Source of the DNA: Herminiimonas sp.
Lineage (GTDB): Bacteria > Pseudomonadota > Gammaproteobacteria > Burkholderiales > Burkholderiaceae_D
Direction of reading: 5' to 3'
Assembly (NCBI GenBank): GCA_027310305.1
Contig: DAIDBD010000123.1
Location: 1 to 54,749 of the forward strand
Length of the DNA stretch: 54,749 nucleotides
Below the pieces are notes generated by a model that saw only the letters and a list, made by a program, of their open reading frames with translations, did not search any database and was not told the origin of the DNA. Position numbers and translations under genes: made by a program. This document shows, one piece after another, positions 1 through 8,031 of the stretch. How positions within the stretch are numbered: the stretch's first letter is position 1; every line of letters starts with the position of its first letter.

Positions 1-132
1 ATTCTTGCCCGACTGCGTTCCATCGCACTGAACTGTATGCGCGCCGGCAATGAGCCATGTATCTCACGAGCCATCTATCGCAATACCCTCAACTTCGATC
101 ATGCGGTCTCTATTGCACGTGGAAGAACTTAA
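1..132 (+). mobile_element. 3' end of a transposase gene (partial, ISAs1/H-repeat-like)
   Basis: The frame open from base 1 ends at a TAA at 130-132 and encodes a 43-residue tail beginning ILARLRSIALNCMRAG and ending AVSIARGRT. The spacing of LR, A, R-x-G and a late R-N resembles the C-terminus of ISAs1-type DDE transposases, which end in a similar basic helix. The rest of the gene lies outside the window. No terminal inverted repeat is recognisable after the stop, so it may be an old fragment. Family assignment is from memory of the C-terminal pattern and is moderate at best. Confidence 0.5.
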
Positions 133-469
133 CAGCCCTGCTGCCAAGGTAACGTTTGCCCCACTTATCTCTCTATCGCGATATGCTGCAGTATTGACCA
201 ACGCTGGATTGTCGGATCAACAGATTGCAGCTAAGCTTGAGGCAATACGCAGACAAAAAATCACTACAATTTTTTATCTCCCTCGTGGCGGAATGCTCGA
301 TGAAGAACACATTTCATTATTCGATGACCTTCATACAATTCCTTTGCCTCATTACATCGCAGAAGCTGACCGCCAAAAACTTTTTACCTTAAGCCAAGTT
401 GGCTTCTATCTTTTCGTCATGAAGCTTTCAATCCATTTTTGCCGTCTACACGAGGAAGTCATCCGATAG
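50..469 (+). CDS. hypothetical protein in accessory-type DNA
   Basis: This reads as 139 residues from an ATG inside the transposase tail; a second ATG at 101 would shorten the overlap to 32 bases. Neither start has a clear Shine-Dalgarno sequence. The protein has a helical middle (residues about 45-72) and a hydrophobic aromatic C-terminal segment around FYLFVMKLSIHFC, too short to be called a confident membrane anchor. No catalytic motif is visible and no function is proposed. The AT-rich composition differs from the core genes to the right, which suits recently acquired DNA. It may be real or a chance frame. Confidence 0.4.
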   Translation: MSHVSHEPSIAIPSTSIMRSLLHVEELNSPAAKVTFAPLISLSRYAAVLTNAGLSDQQIAAKLEAIRRQKITTIFYLPRGGMLDEEHISLFDDLHTIPLPHYIAEADRQKLFTLSQVGFYLFVMKLSIHFCRLHEEVIR

Positions 470-482
470 TTATAGAAAGCTA

Positions 483-504
483 TTAGTACACAGGTTAGTA
501 CACA
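483..504. repeat. tandem direct repeat of TTAGTACACA
   Basis: Two identical copies of a 10-base unit are separated by two bases, just after the stop of the unknown ORF. The unit-to-unit spacing is 12 bases, slightly more than one helical turn, so it could be a binding site or a recombination core. No function is shown. Confidence 0.5.
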
Positions 505-790
505 AAACCTGAAACTATTCACCACACCCGCATGAAAACTAGCTTTCCAGCCGATCGCTATCTTCTGTATCGGGCCGGATTGACCCCGACTCCCTTGTTG
601 CTACCTTAATAATGCGTCAACTGCCTCGCTTGCTTGCACGAATTTCTACATTCATTTGCGCAATGTCAAACTCCTGTAACAGCATTTTGCTAATCTATGC
701 ACCTGCTCTACAGATGAGCAGTTTCTAGCGCCAATTTACCGGCGTCTACTACCGGGGCTGGCGGTCGGGAAATATACCAGCACCAATTCA

Positions 791-833
791 TGTAAAAAAG
801 CCCGTCTTCGTAAGAAGAGCGGGCTTTTTTACA
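791..833. terminator. bidirectional intrinsic terminator
   Basis: A near-perfect hairpin whose outer arms are TGTAAAAAAGCCCG and its complement closes on a GTAA loop, with one bulged base. It carries a T run on either strand. On the minus strand it directly follows the glycine-rich lipoprotein gene ending at 852, and is probably that gene's terminator. Confidence 0.85.
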
Positions 834-851
834 TCTAACCTGTTTCAGCAA

Positions 852-1151
852 TCAGCGCCCATGTCCGCCTCCATGCCCTCCGCCGTATCCTCCTGCGTGT
901 CCGCTTCCATGGCTGCCGCCATAATGCCCGCCGTCCTGCGAACCGTATCCGCCATGAACGCCTAACCCGAATGTAACTCCCGGACTGGGATAAACCGGCG
1001 GCACTGCATAAACGCCCTGTCCATAAGGGCTGTTGTAAGTCGAATAGCCGGAATAAGGATCATACGGCGCTATTGCACAGCCCGTCATTAGCATGATCGG
1101 AAATAACGAAATTATCAAGCGTTTCGCCGCGCCTTTGGTAACAATGTCCAT
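852..1151 (-). CDS. small glycine/histidine-rich lipoprotein
   Basis: From the ATG at 1151 the product is 99 residues. It has a basic N-terminus, a hydrophobic stretch and a lipobox LMTGC near residue 24, so an acylated envelope protein is expected. A Tyr/Pro-rich segment (YDPYSGYSTYNSPYG) follows, and the last 40 residues are almost only Gly, His, Ser and Tyr, low-complexity sequence that could bind metal through its histidines. A longer frame to 1271 exists, but its extra N-terminus would bury the signal peptide. No enzymatic domain is visible. The bidirectional terminator at 791-833 follows it. Confidence 0.65.
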   Translation of the reverse strand: MDIVTKGAAKRLIISLFPIMLMTGCAIAPYDPYSGYSTYNSPYGQGVYAVPPVYPSPGVTFGLGVHGGYGSQDGGHYGGSHGSGHAGGYGGGHGGGHGR

Positions 1152-1586
1152 GCAAATTAGATGTAAAAAACGCCTGGTCGTTCTGCAAATGTTCGATTCA
1201 ATCACTTTTATTTCGTATCGAAATGTATCAGGGCCATTTTCAATATTTTTCAAAGCATTATGCGCCGACACAAACGTAGCTGCCGGCCAGGTTGATATTG
1301 CCGCTGCCTTTAACTGTTATTGAAATTTCCGTTTTATGAGTAATTGATCCATCGATGCGCCTCAGTGAACAAGTGCGCGTCATCATGCCATAGGTGATCG
1401 GCTTGTGTTTTACGGTTGAAATATGGAAATGAAGGGACTATCGCAATCAACGTTCGACCGGGTTCCGATTCGGCATCATCGATTGCGTTGCGGCAGGCGC
1501 AGATACCTATTCCCGATAATCAGGAAGTCGGCGTCTGCTTGCCGGGATGCACATTACGGGAATGCAGGTTGCCAGAAAATTTTAGG
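1152..1586. other. 435-base stretch without a convincing gene
   Basis: Short frames on the plus strand (for example 1416-1634, running into the DUF3567 gene) lack ribosome binding sites and protein-like composition. No hairpin terminator, repeat or RNA gene is recognised. It should hold the promoter of the minus-strand lipoprotein gene. Confidence 0.4.
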
Positions 1587-1844
1587 TCAATGAAATACTA
1601 CCGGCTGACTCATCAACAAATCATAATTCCCTAAGAAGGCATCAATATCTTCGACGCTCGGTTCGGTGGCGATCAGGGTTTCGACGTTTTTGCGAAAAGC
1701 TTCGGCCAATGTTCCGCCGATAAAGATTTCCCGCTTGCCGGGCTTGTCCATGATTTCATAGCCGCCAAAGCGCAATGCCTCGCGGTCGTCGTCGGCCCCG
1801 AATTCGACCACGCTGTATTGCTCGCTGTTGTAGATCAAGTTCAT
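1587..1844 (-). CDS. DUF3567 family protein
   Basis: The 85-residue product begins MNLIYNSEQYSVVEFG and ends NYDLLMSQPVVFH, the full length and pattern I know for DUF3567, a small cytoplasmic family largely confined to Burkholderiales. Its function is unknown. The start is the ATG at 1844, because AAGGAG sits five bases upstream; a GTG two codons earlier would overlap that ribosome site. It stands alone, separated from the next minus-strand gene by about 140 bases. Family identification is confident; function is not. Confidence 0.85.
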   Translation of the reverse strand: MNLIYNSEQYSVVEFGADDDREALRFGGYEIMDKPGKREIFIGGTLAEAFRKNVETLIATEPSVEDIDAFLGNYDLLMSQPVVFH

Positions 1845-1984
1845 GTGCACTCCTTATGCTTCATATGCTGCGCTAAGCTCTAAGCAGAACATGCCGCCCC
1901 AGTGGGCTGTTTTCAAGGCTTGATATCGATAAATATGAGAGTCGTTGCAGCAAGCGAAAGTTGCAAGAAAATTCAAAGGCTGGT

Positions 1985-2344
1985 TTACGCGCGCAGATCG
2001 TCGGTCAGCGTCAGCAATGCATCATAGGGCGCCTGGGTCAGAAAACGGCGCAACTGGTCGAGATGGGCTGTTGTGGCAAGACCGATATAAAGCCGTTCGG
2101 GAGAATGGCGCAGCATGCGGTTCAGGGTAACGCGCATGGTCAGGTTGCCGGTGCAGCACAGGCAACCGGGGGCGATGCGGGCTGTTTGCATGCTGGAAAT
2201 GCCGGTGAATGCATCAAGCGGCGACTTGCCGTTCGGCAAACCTTCCAGGATCAATGCGGTACTCAGATGGGGATCGATGGCGGCCGCAATCGCTGTTTCC
2301 CGCGCAGACGCGCGGGCGCCGATAACCAGAGTGGCGAGCGTCAT
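1985..2344 (-). CDS. CxCC-motif protein related to COG0523/CobW GTPases, P-loop lost
   Basis: This is a 119-residue protein whose ATG overlaps the stop of the response regulator gene (ATGA at 2341-2344), so the two are translationally coupled. Residues 58-66 read IAPGCLCCT, matching the metal-binding CxCC motif of COG0523 (CobW/YeiR) metallochaperone GTPases. The following helix and the RLYIGLATTAH strand also fit that fold. The N-terminal VIGARASARETA stretch sits where the P-loop should be but lacks GxxGxGKS, so nucleotide binding by the usual motif is unlikely. It may be a metal-binding or partner protein for the upstream kinase-regulator pair. That role is inferred only from the coupling. 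Confidence 0.6.
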   Translation of the reverse strand: MTLATLVIGARASARETAIAAAIDPHLSTALILEGLPNGKSPLDAFTGISSMQTARIAPGCLCCTGNLTMRVTLNRMLRHSPERLYIGLATTAHLDQLRRFLTQAPYDALLTLTDDLRA

Positions 2345-3051
2345 CCTCCTTTTCTCGACAGCTTGCCGGGTTCGACGCCCAGCTGTTTCAATTTCCGATA
2401 CAGATGTGTGCGCTCCAATCCGGTACGTTCGGCAACACGCGTCATGCTGCCGTTTTCGCGCACCAGATGATGTTCGAAATAGGCGCGTTCGAAGGCATCG
2501 CGCGCCTCGCGCAGCGGCAATTCGAACGACACGGTGAAATGTTCGTGCGGCAGCAGCGCAGCAGGCGGCATCGGTCCGATGGCGCCGGTAGCCGCAGCCA
2601 AAGTGGATGCCGGCATCGCAGCGCCATGCTCTTCGGCCGTCGATGCGGCCGGCCGCGCATGAAATGCCGGGCTGCGCACGGCTTCGTGGCCGCGCGACAA
2701 TCCTTGCTGGACCGCCTTCAACAGTTTTTGCAGCGAAATCGGTTTTTCCAGGAAATTGAGCGCGCCGATGCGCGTCGCTTCCACCGCAGTGTCGATCGTC
2801 GCATGCCCCGACATCATGATCACCGGCATCGTCAGCAATCCATCGCGCTGCCATTCCTTCAGCAGCGTCACGCCGTCGGTGTCCGGCATCCAGATATCCA
2901 GCAGCACTAGGTCCGGCGCGCCGCCCGCCCGCGCTTCACGTGCCTGCTGCGCATTTTCCGCGGTTGTTACGGCATGCCCTTCATCGCCCAGGATTTCCGA
3001 GAGCAATTCGCGGATGCCCATTTCATCATCAACTACCAGTATATTTGCCAT
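2341..3051 (-). CDS. NtrX-like response regulator without AAA+ domain
   Basis: The 236-residue protein has an N-terminal receiver domain (residues 1-120) with the acidic pair D8-D9, phospho-acceptor D52 in LLDIWMPD, and K103 in LEKPIS. The last 60 residues (about 177-236) form a Fis-type helix-turn-helix with RVAERTGLERTHLYRKLKQLG. Classical NtrX proteins carry a central sigma-54-interacting AAA+ ATPase of about 230 residues. Here an Ala/Pro-rich linker of about 55 residues takes its place, so it cannot activate sigma-54 promoters by that route and probably acts as a simple DNA-binding regulator. It lies 72 bases after the NtrY-like kinase gene, its likely partner. Confidence 0.85.
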   Translation of the reverse strand: MANILVVDDEMGIRELLSEILGDEGHAVTTAENAQQAREARAGGAPDLVLLDIWMPDTDGVTLLKEWQRDGLLTMPVIMMSGHATIDTAVEATRIGALNFLEKPISLQKLLKAVQQGLSRGHEAVRSPAFHARPAASTAEEHGAAMPASTLAAATGAIGPMPPAALLPHEHFTVSFELPLREARDAFERAYFEHHLVRENGSMTRVAERTGLERTHLYRKLKQLGVEPGKLSRKGG

Positions 3052-3123
3052 GCGGGTGCCTTCAATTCGATACTCCCTTTTTCTGATCTTATCAGCCGTA
3101 TGCGGAAAAATCTTTATCTTTTG

Positions 3124-5430
3124 TTAATCATCGATGGCTAACTTTAACAGCAAAATTGATATTTTTGCACCATTTGCCTGTTGCCGGTTTTGTATATCAA
3201 TCCGCCCGCCATGTTCTTCAATAATTTTTTTCACCATCGCCAGCCCCAGTCCGGTGCCGCGCGGTTTCGAGGTGACGTAAGGCTCGAAAGCGCGCGCCAG
3301 GATTCTGGGCGCGAAGCCGGGACCGTTGTCGGTGATCGACAGCCGTACCGCCGTCCGCACTTCGCCATCCGAACTGCGGTAGCTGATCGATTCGGTCGCG
3401 ACGTCGATCCGCGGCGCAGCCGCATTCTCGACCCGTTCGGAAACCGCATCCTGCGCGTTCTGCAAAAGGTTATGCACCACCTGCCGCAATTGCGTTGCGT
3501 CTCCCATCACCTGCGGCAGCGTCGGCGACAGCGCGGCGTTGATGATGTCGCGCTCGTCGCCGCCGATATACAGCGCCAGAATTTCCTCGATCAGCGCATT
3601 CAGGTCCAGCGGCGCTAACACAGCCGGAGGCGTTTTCGCATAATCGCGGAAGTCGTCGACCATGCGCTTCATCGCGGACACCTGGTTCACGATCGTGGCG
3701 GTGCCCTTGTTGAGCATCGCCGCATCCTGCGGCGCAAGTTTGCCTTCCAGTTTCATTTGCAGGCGTTCGGCCGACAGCTGAATCGGCGTCAACGGATTCT
3801 TGATTTCGTGCGCCAGGCGCCGTGCAACTTCGCCCCAGGCGATCGAACGCTGCGCGGAAATCACATCGGAAATATTGTCGAACACCACCACGTAACCGGT
3901 GCCGCTTTCGACCGGCAGCCGCGATCCGCGCGCCAGCAGCGTGATGTCGTTGTCCTTGTCGGCGTCGTCCGGCTTGCGCTGGATTTCGATCTGCTGCTGC
4001 CAGTGCAGGCCGGAGGTTCCGGTATCGCCGGCCGCCGTTTGCGCGCTCTGCTCGGAAAATGCCCTGGTGACCGCCGCCGCGAACATGCCCAATCCGTCGA
4101 TTGCGGCCAGCGGCTTGCCGATATGCGGGTCGAAATCGTGCTGCAGGATGCGCTCGACCGATTCGTTGCATGTCACCAGCCTGAAATGGTCGTCCAGCAC
4201 CATGACGCCGGCCGACATGTTGGCCAGCACCGATTCGAGATAGGCTTTTGCGTTTTCCAGCTCGGTCCGATTTTTTTCAACCGCGGCGCGCGCATCGAAA
4301 AGCTGGCGCGTCATGGTATTGAATGATTTGGTCAATGTGCCCAATTCATCCGACGATTCGACAATCGGACGCGGCGACAAGTCGCCTTCGGCCACCGCCT
4401 TGGTGCCTTGCGCCAGCAGCAATAAAGGCTTGGCCAGCTCGGTTGCGATCAGGAATGCGCTGGCGATCGCGCCGAAAATCGCCAGCAGCAAGGTCAGCGT
4501 CAGCGTCACGATGTAAATTTTTCGCAGACCGGAGCGGGCCAGCGAGCGTTCCTGATATTCGCTGTAGGCAGCGCGCAGCGCTTCGGCATTGGCCGCCAGC
4601 TGGGTCGGCACCGGCTGCAACAGTTGCAGGAAGCGCGTTTCGTTTTGCAGCGACAAGGCATTGGTCGTGGCTGGAATCGCAACCACCACGCGCAATCGCA
4701 ACCCGATGCTGTCGGACGGACGTGCAGCGGCCGCATTTATGCCGCGTGCAGCCGTTTTGGCGTTGAAATCGTTAAAGTCGGCGCCGCCTTCAATCACCGA
4801 ATAGCCGCGCGTCATGCGGGCCTGGTGCAGCATGGTTGCGGTCGGCAGCTCGGGAATCAGCGTGCCCAGCGCGCCGCCGACGCTGGCGACGACGCGGCCG
4901 TTGGCGGTGACGATCAGCGCTTCCTGCAACTGGGTTTCGTCGCGCAGCCGGGACAACTGCATGATTTGCGCCGCATCCGAAAAGTCCGACAGCTCAAGCG
5001 CCATGCTGCGGGCTTTTGCGTTCAGGTCCGCCAGCGATGCATCGAGCGCGCCGCGGCCCAGGTTCAAGCCCGATTCAAGCGCCGATTCGACCCGCACATC
5101 GAACCAGGATTCGATCGAGCGCGATACGAACTGCACCGAAACCAGATAAATCACGGTACCCGGCAGAATGCCGACGACCGCAAACAGCAGCACCAGCCGC
5201 GCCATCAGCCTGGAGCCGAACTTGCCGCGCCTGTAACGCTTGTACAGCCGTGCGAGCAGCAAAATGACAAGGCCCAGCAGCGCCACGGCAACCAGCGCGT
5301 TCAAGCCCAGCAGCCAGGAGTAATGCTGATCGAAAAAGGCGGAATTTTCGGATGCCGACGCGAGCAGGAACAGCAGGATGCTGGCAACCGCACCGCCCAC
5401 CACCAGCAAGTACCGCAACACGCGCGTCAT
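3124..5430 (-). CDS. NtrY-like membrane sensor histidine kinase
   Basis: The 768-residue protein has three N-terminal membrane helices (about residues 8-25, 38-60, 76-98), a large extracytoplasmic loop, and a fourth helix at about 304-330. A HAMP segment (330-385), a PAS domain (about 395-520) and the kinase core follow. The phospho-accepting histidine is H541 in LAHEIKNPLTP, and the ATPase part shows N-box NLLQNAQDAV, DNGPGF and GTGLGLAMVKKI. This domain order is that of NtrY. Its start codon overlaps the stop of the DUF4390 gene by four bases. Signal and targets are unknown; in other bacteria NtrY/NtrX respond to nitrogen or redox state. Confidence 0.9.
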   Translation of the reverse strand: MTRVLRYLLVVGGAVASILLFLLASASENSAFFDQHYSWLLGLNALVAVALLGLVILLLARLYKRYRRGKFGSRLMARLVLLFAVVGILPGTVIYLVSVQFVSRSIESWFDVRVESALESGLNLGRGALDASLADLNAKARSMALELSDFSDAAQIMQLSRLRDETQLQEALIVTANGRVVASVGGALGTLIPELPTATMLHQARMTRGYSVIEGGADFNDFNAKTAARGINAAAARPSDSIGLRLRVVVAIPATTNALSLQNETRFLQLLQPVPTQLAANAEALRAAYSEYQERSLARSGLRKIYIVTLTLTLLLAIFGAIASAFLIATELAKPLLLLAQGTKAVAEGDLSPRPIVESSDELGTLTKSFNTMTRQLFDARAAVEKNRTELENAKAYLESVLANMSAGVMVLDDHFRLVTCNESVERILQHDFDPHIGKPLAAIDGLGMFAAAVTRAFSEQSAQTAAGDTGTSGLHWQQQIEIQRKPDDADKDNDITLLARGSRLPVESGTGYVVVFDNISDVISAQRSIAWGEVARRLAHEIKNPLTPIQLSAERLQMKLEGKLAPQDAAMLNKGTATIVNQVSAMKRMVDDFRDYAKTPPAVLAPLDLNALIEEILALYIGGDERDIINAALSPTLPQVMGDATQLRQVVHNLLQNAQDAVSERVENAAAPRIDVATESISYRSSDGEVRTAVRLSITDNGPGFAPRILARAFEPYVTSKPRGTGLGLAMVKKIIEEHGGRIDIQNRQQANGAKISILLLKLAIDD

Positions 5431-6017
5431 TGGGATGAACTCTTGTCGACCTTGAAGTTGAAATATTTCCAGTCGGACGACAGGCGCCAGTCGCTGTTGT
5501 TGAGCGCGTTGACCTGGAACGGCTTCGACAGTTGCGCAACGTCCAGGTGCATGCGCACCGCGACGTTATAGGTTTCCCCCGTTTTCAATGCATTCCTGTC
5601 CGCCACGACCCATCGGCTGGGTCGCCGCACCAGCGACAGGACATCTTCCAGCGAGTTGAAATTCTGCTGCAGATTGCCGCTGACGGCAGCGCGGTACTGG
5701 CGGGTCAGTACATTGTAGGAAATCCGGATCGTGTTGGATTCGGCGATCGTCCGCTCATCGAACCAGTACCAGCGCGGCCGGGTGATTTCGACATCGGTCG
5801 TGAAGTACAGCGGAAAGCCGCGCATGATGGCGTCCTCCAGTCCGCGATTGAGATCGAACGCAAATGTCGCCGACAGTTTGTAGCCCTCGTCGGACGGTTC
5901 CAGATGCGCCTGAACGATGTCGACGCCTTCCGCCGCGCGCGCCGCCGAAGGCGGAAGCGACAGGGCGAGCATCAATGCAGTCAGCAGCCAGTACGTCAGG
6001 AAGAGTCGTCGAATCAC
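5427..6017 (-). CDS. DUF4390 family exported protein
   Basis: I chose the GTG at 6017, which gives 196 residues with a clean signal peptide (VIRRLFLTYWLLTALML... to SAARA). A longer frame from 6092 has a non-signal-like N-terminus and overlaps rsmB. The mature part is beta-rich, with the DUF4390 pattern (FAFDLNRGLEDAIMRGFPLYF, RPRWYWFDE, RRPSRWVVAD). It is predicted periplasmic. It sits between rsmB and the NtrY-like gene and overlaps the kinase start by four bases, so it may supply the extracytoplasmic sensing side of that system; this is inference from linkage. No strong ribosome site is visible. Confidence 0.8.
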   Translation of the reverse strand: MIRRLFLTYWLLTALMLALSLPPSAARAAEGVDIVQAHLEPSDEGYKLSATFAFDLNRGLEDAIMRGFPLYFTTDVEITRPRWYWFDERTIAESNTIRISYNVLTRQYRAAVSGNLQQNFNSLEDVLSLVRRPSRWVVADRNALKTGETYNVAVRMHLDVAQLSKPFQVNALNNSDWRLSSDWKYFNFKVDKSSSQ

Positions 6018-6063
6018 GCGTGGGGGCGGAGTGCAATCCGCTGAATGAGGTTGGCTGATAGTA

Positions 6064-7368
6064 TCAAACTGCCGGCTTCCGGAATAGCGCATAAAACAAA
6101 CCGTCGTGATCCTGTTCGGTGCTCGCCGCAGGCAACAACTGGCCCGGCGCGGGCAACCGCACTGCCTGTTTGCGCATCGCGAAAGCGGCGGCCTGCGCTT
6201 CCGATTCCTGCGGCCATAGCGAGCAGGTTACGAATAGCAATTTACCACCGGGCCGCAGCATCCGCCAAAGGTTGTCGAGTATTTGCGCTGAAAGTGTTGC
6301 AAGCTGCGCAGCATCGCCTTTGCGGCGCAGCCAGCGGATGTCGGGATGGCGCCGCACGATGCCCGATGCGGTGCACGGCACATCGGCCAGGATGCGGTCG
6401 AACAGGATGCCATCCCACCAACGATCGGCGCCGGCGTCGCCGACCTTGAGCGCTGCGTGCAATTGCAGCCGTTGCAGATTCTGTTCGATGCGCGGCAAGC
6501 GTTTCGGGTCATTGTCGAGCGCCGTCAGATCGAGATTCGCGCATTCGAGCAGATGGCCGGTCTTGCCGCCGGGGGCGGCGCAGGCATCGAGCACCCGCAT
6601 GCCGTCCCGCAGATCGAGCAGCGGCGCCGCCAATTGCGCAGCCGCGTCCTGTACCGACACCAGCCCTTCGCCAAAGCCGGGAATCTGGCCGACCGGTACC
6701 GGCCGGGCCAGCCGCACCGCATCCGGGCCGATCTGCGTGGCGGGCATCGCGTGGTCCGACAGCATCCGTAAATAATCCGCCATCGTCGCGGCGCGCCGAT
6801 TCACGCGCAAGGTCAGCGGCGGCGCGCCATTGCCCGCTTGCAGAATCGCTTGCCAATCACGCGGATAGGCGGCTGCGGCCGCATCGATCCACCATGCCGG
6901 ATAATTCCATGCCGCTTCGGGGCTGGTCAGCGCTTGCCGCAACAGCGCGTCGCGTTCGCGCAGGAAACGGCGCAATACCGCATTGACCATGCCTTTCGCA
7001 TGCGCGATGCCGGCATCGGCCGCAGCCGCGGTGACGGCCTGATCCACCACGGTGAAGGTTTCATAAGACGCATCGTCCGGATCGACGATCAGCGTCAGCG
7101 CGCAACTCAGCAAGCCGTGCAGCAGCGCCGGTTCGGGCGATTTGCTTGTCAGCAGCGCCAGCAATGCGTCGACCCGTCCCCGCTGGCGCATGGTGCGATA
7201 GGCAATGTCCTGTATTGCACCGCGTGCCTGCGCCGGCGTATCGGATTTCGTGAAGACGTGGGACAGCGCTTGCGGCAATGCGGTGCCGGTTCGCACCAGG
7301 GCGACGGCCTGCGCCGCGCCGAGCAGGCTGAACGCGAGCGAATCGATTTTCAGAGAAGGTTTTGGCAC
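6064..7368 (-). CDS. rsmB: 16S rRNA (cytosine-967 C5)-methyltransferase RsmB
   Basis: RsmB methylates C967 of 16S rRNA using SAM. The product (434 residues from GTG 7368) has an N-terminal NusB-like helical domain and a C-terminal methyltransferase. Visible motifs are the SAM loop DACAAPGGKTGH, motif IV DVPCTASG with its conserved cysteine, and motif VI VTCSLWPQE with the nucleophilic cysteine. Length matches the family. A TTG at 7389 inside the LysE gene is an alternative start; neither has a good ribosome site. It starts within two bases of the lysE-type stop and is followed by the DUF4390 gene, suggesting one minus-strand transcript. Confidence 0.93.
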   Translation of the reverse strand: MPKPSLKIDSLAFSLLGAAQAVALVRTGTALPQALSHVFTKSDTPAQARGAIQDIAYRTMRQRGRVDALLALLTSKSPEPALLHGLLSCALTLIVDPDDASYETFTVVDQAVTAAAADAGIAHAKGMVNAVLRRFLRERDALLRQALTSPEAAWNYPAWWIDAAAAAYPRDWQAILQAGNGAPPLTLRVNRRAATMADYLRMLSDHAMPATQIGPDAVRLARPVPVGQIPGFGEGLVSVQDAAAQLAAPLLDLRDGMRVLDACAAPGGKTGHLLECANLDLTALDNDPKRLPRIEQNLQRLQLHAALKVGDAGADRWWDGILFDRILADVPCTASGIVRRHPDIRWLRRKGDAAQLATLSAQILDNLWRMLRPGGKLLFVTCSLWPQESEAQAAAFAMRKQAVRLPAPGQLLPAASTEQDHDGLFYALFRKPAV

Positions 7369-7369
7369 A

Positions 7370-8008
7370 TTAATTTTTTGTAAAGGCAAGCTTGGCGCCG
7401 AGCGCGATGAAGGCGGCGCCGACAGTACGTTCCAGCCGGTATTTGATGCGTGGGTTTCGACTGGCGCGCCGTGCCAGGGTTCCGGCCAGTAAAGCCGTGC
7501 CGCTGTTCCAGGCCGTGCTGATCAGCGCCATCGTCAAGCCCAGCAGCAAAAAGGCAGCGGTTTTTTGGGACGAATCGTTGCGCACGAATTGCGGAATGAA
7601 TGACAGAAAAAACAGGACGACTTTCGGATTCAATACATTGGTAATGACCGCTTGCCAGAAAATCACTGTCAGCGACCGGTTTTCATGCGACGCGACCGAT
7701 TCCGCCCCGGCGTCCGGTTTCGCCAGCAGCATCCGGACGCCGAGATAAACCAGGTAGGCGCCGCCGCCCAGTTTGACGAGCGTAAACGCGGTGGCGGAGG
7801 CGGCCAGGATGGCGGACAGCCCGAATGCGGAAGCCACCGAATGCACGCAGCAGCCGAGCGAAATTCCCAGCGCCGACACTAGGCCGGCCGCGCGGCCTTG
7901 CGCCACGCTGCGGCCGACGATGTAGGCGGTATCGGGGCCGGGTGTCGCATTCAACAGCAGCACTGCCGCACAAAACAAGCCGAAATCGGCAATGCCGAAA
8001 AATGTCAT
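7370..8008 (-). CDS. LysE/RhtB family amino-acid exporter
   Basis: The product is 212 residues with about six hydrophobic helices, the size of the LysE/RhtB family of inner-membrane exporters. The family signature near the N-terminus is clear: LLNATPGPDTAYIVGRSVAQG, followed by GLVSALGISLGC. The start at 8008 is supported by AGGAAA eight bases upstream; the frame extends further but without support. Substrates in the family include basic amino acids, threonine and homoserine lactone; the substrate here cannot be read from sequence. It lies 23 bases after the hydrolase gene and abuts rsmB. Confidence 0.88.
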   Translation of the reverse strand: MTFFGIADFGLFCAAVLLLNATPGPDTAYIVGRSVAQGRAAGLVSALGISLGCCVHSVASAFGLSAILAASATAFTLVKLGGGAYLVYLGVRMLLAKPDAGAESVASHENRSLTVIFWQAVITNVLNPKVVLFFLSFIPQFVRNDSSQKTAAFLLLGLTMALISTAWNSGTALLAGTLARRASRNPRIKYRLERTVGAAFIALGAKLAFTKN

Positions 8009-8031
8009 GATGATTTCCTGTGATGCCGCGG

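Larger units (their letters stand above)
470..851. other. gene-free AT-rich stretch with tandem 10-mer and terminator
   Basis: No reading frame with coding character, tRNA or other RNA gene is recognised here. It contains a direct repeat of TTAGTACACA at 483-492 and 495-504 separated by GG, and a strong bidirectional terminator at 791-833. The repeat may mark the border of the acquired segment to its left or be a protein-binding site. Confidence 0.5.

Noticed and set aside
1416-1634. 72-residue open frame on the plus strand
   Set aside because: No ribosome site, it overlaps the DUF3567 gene, and composition is not protein-like.
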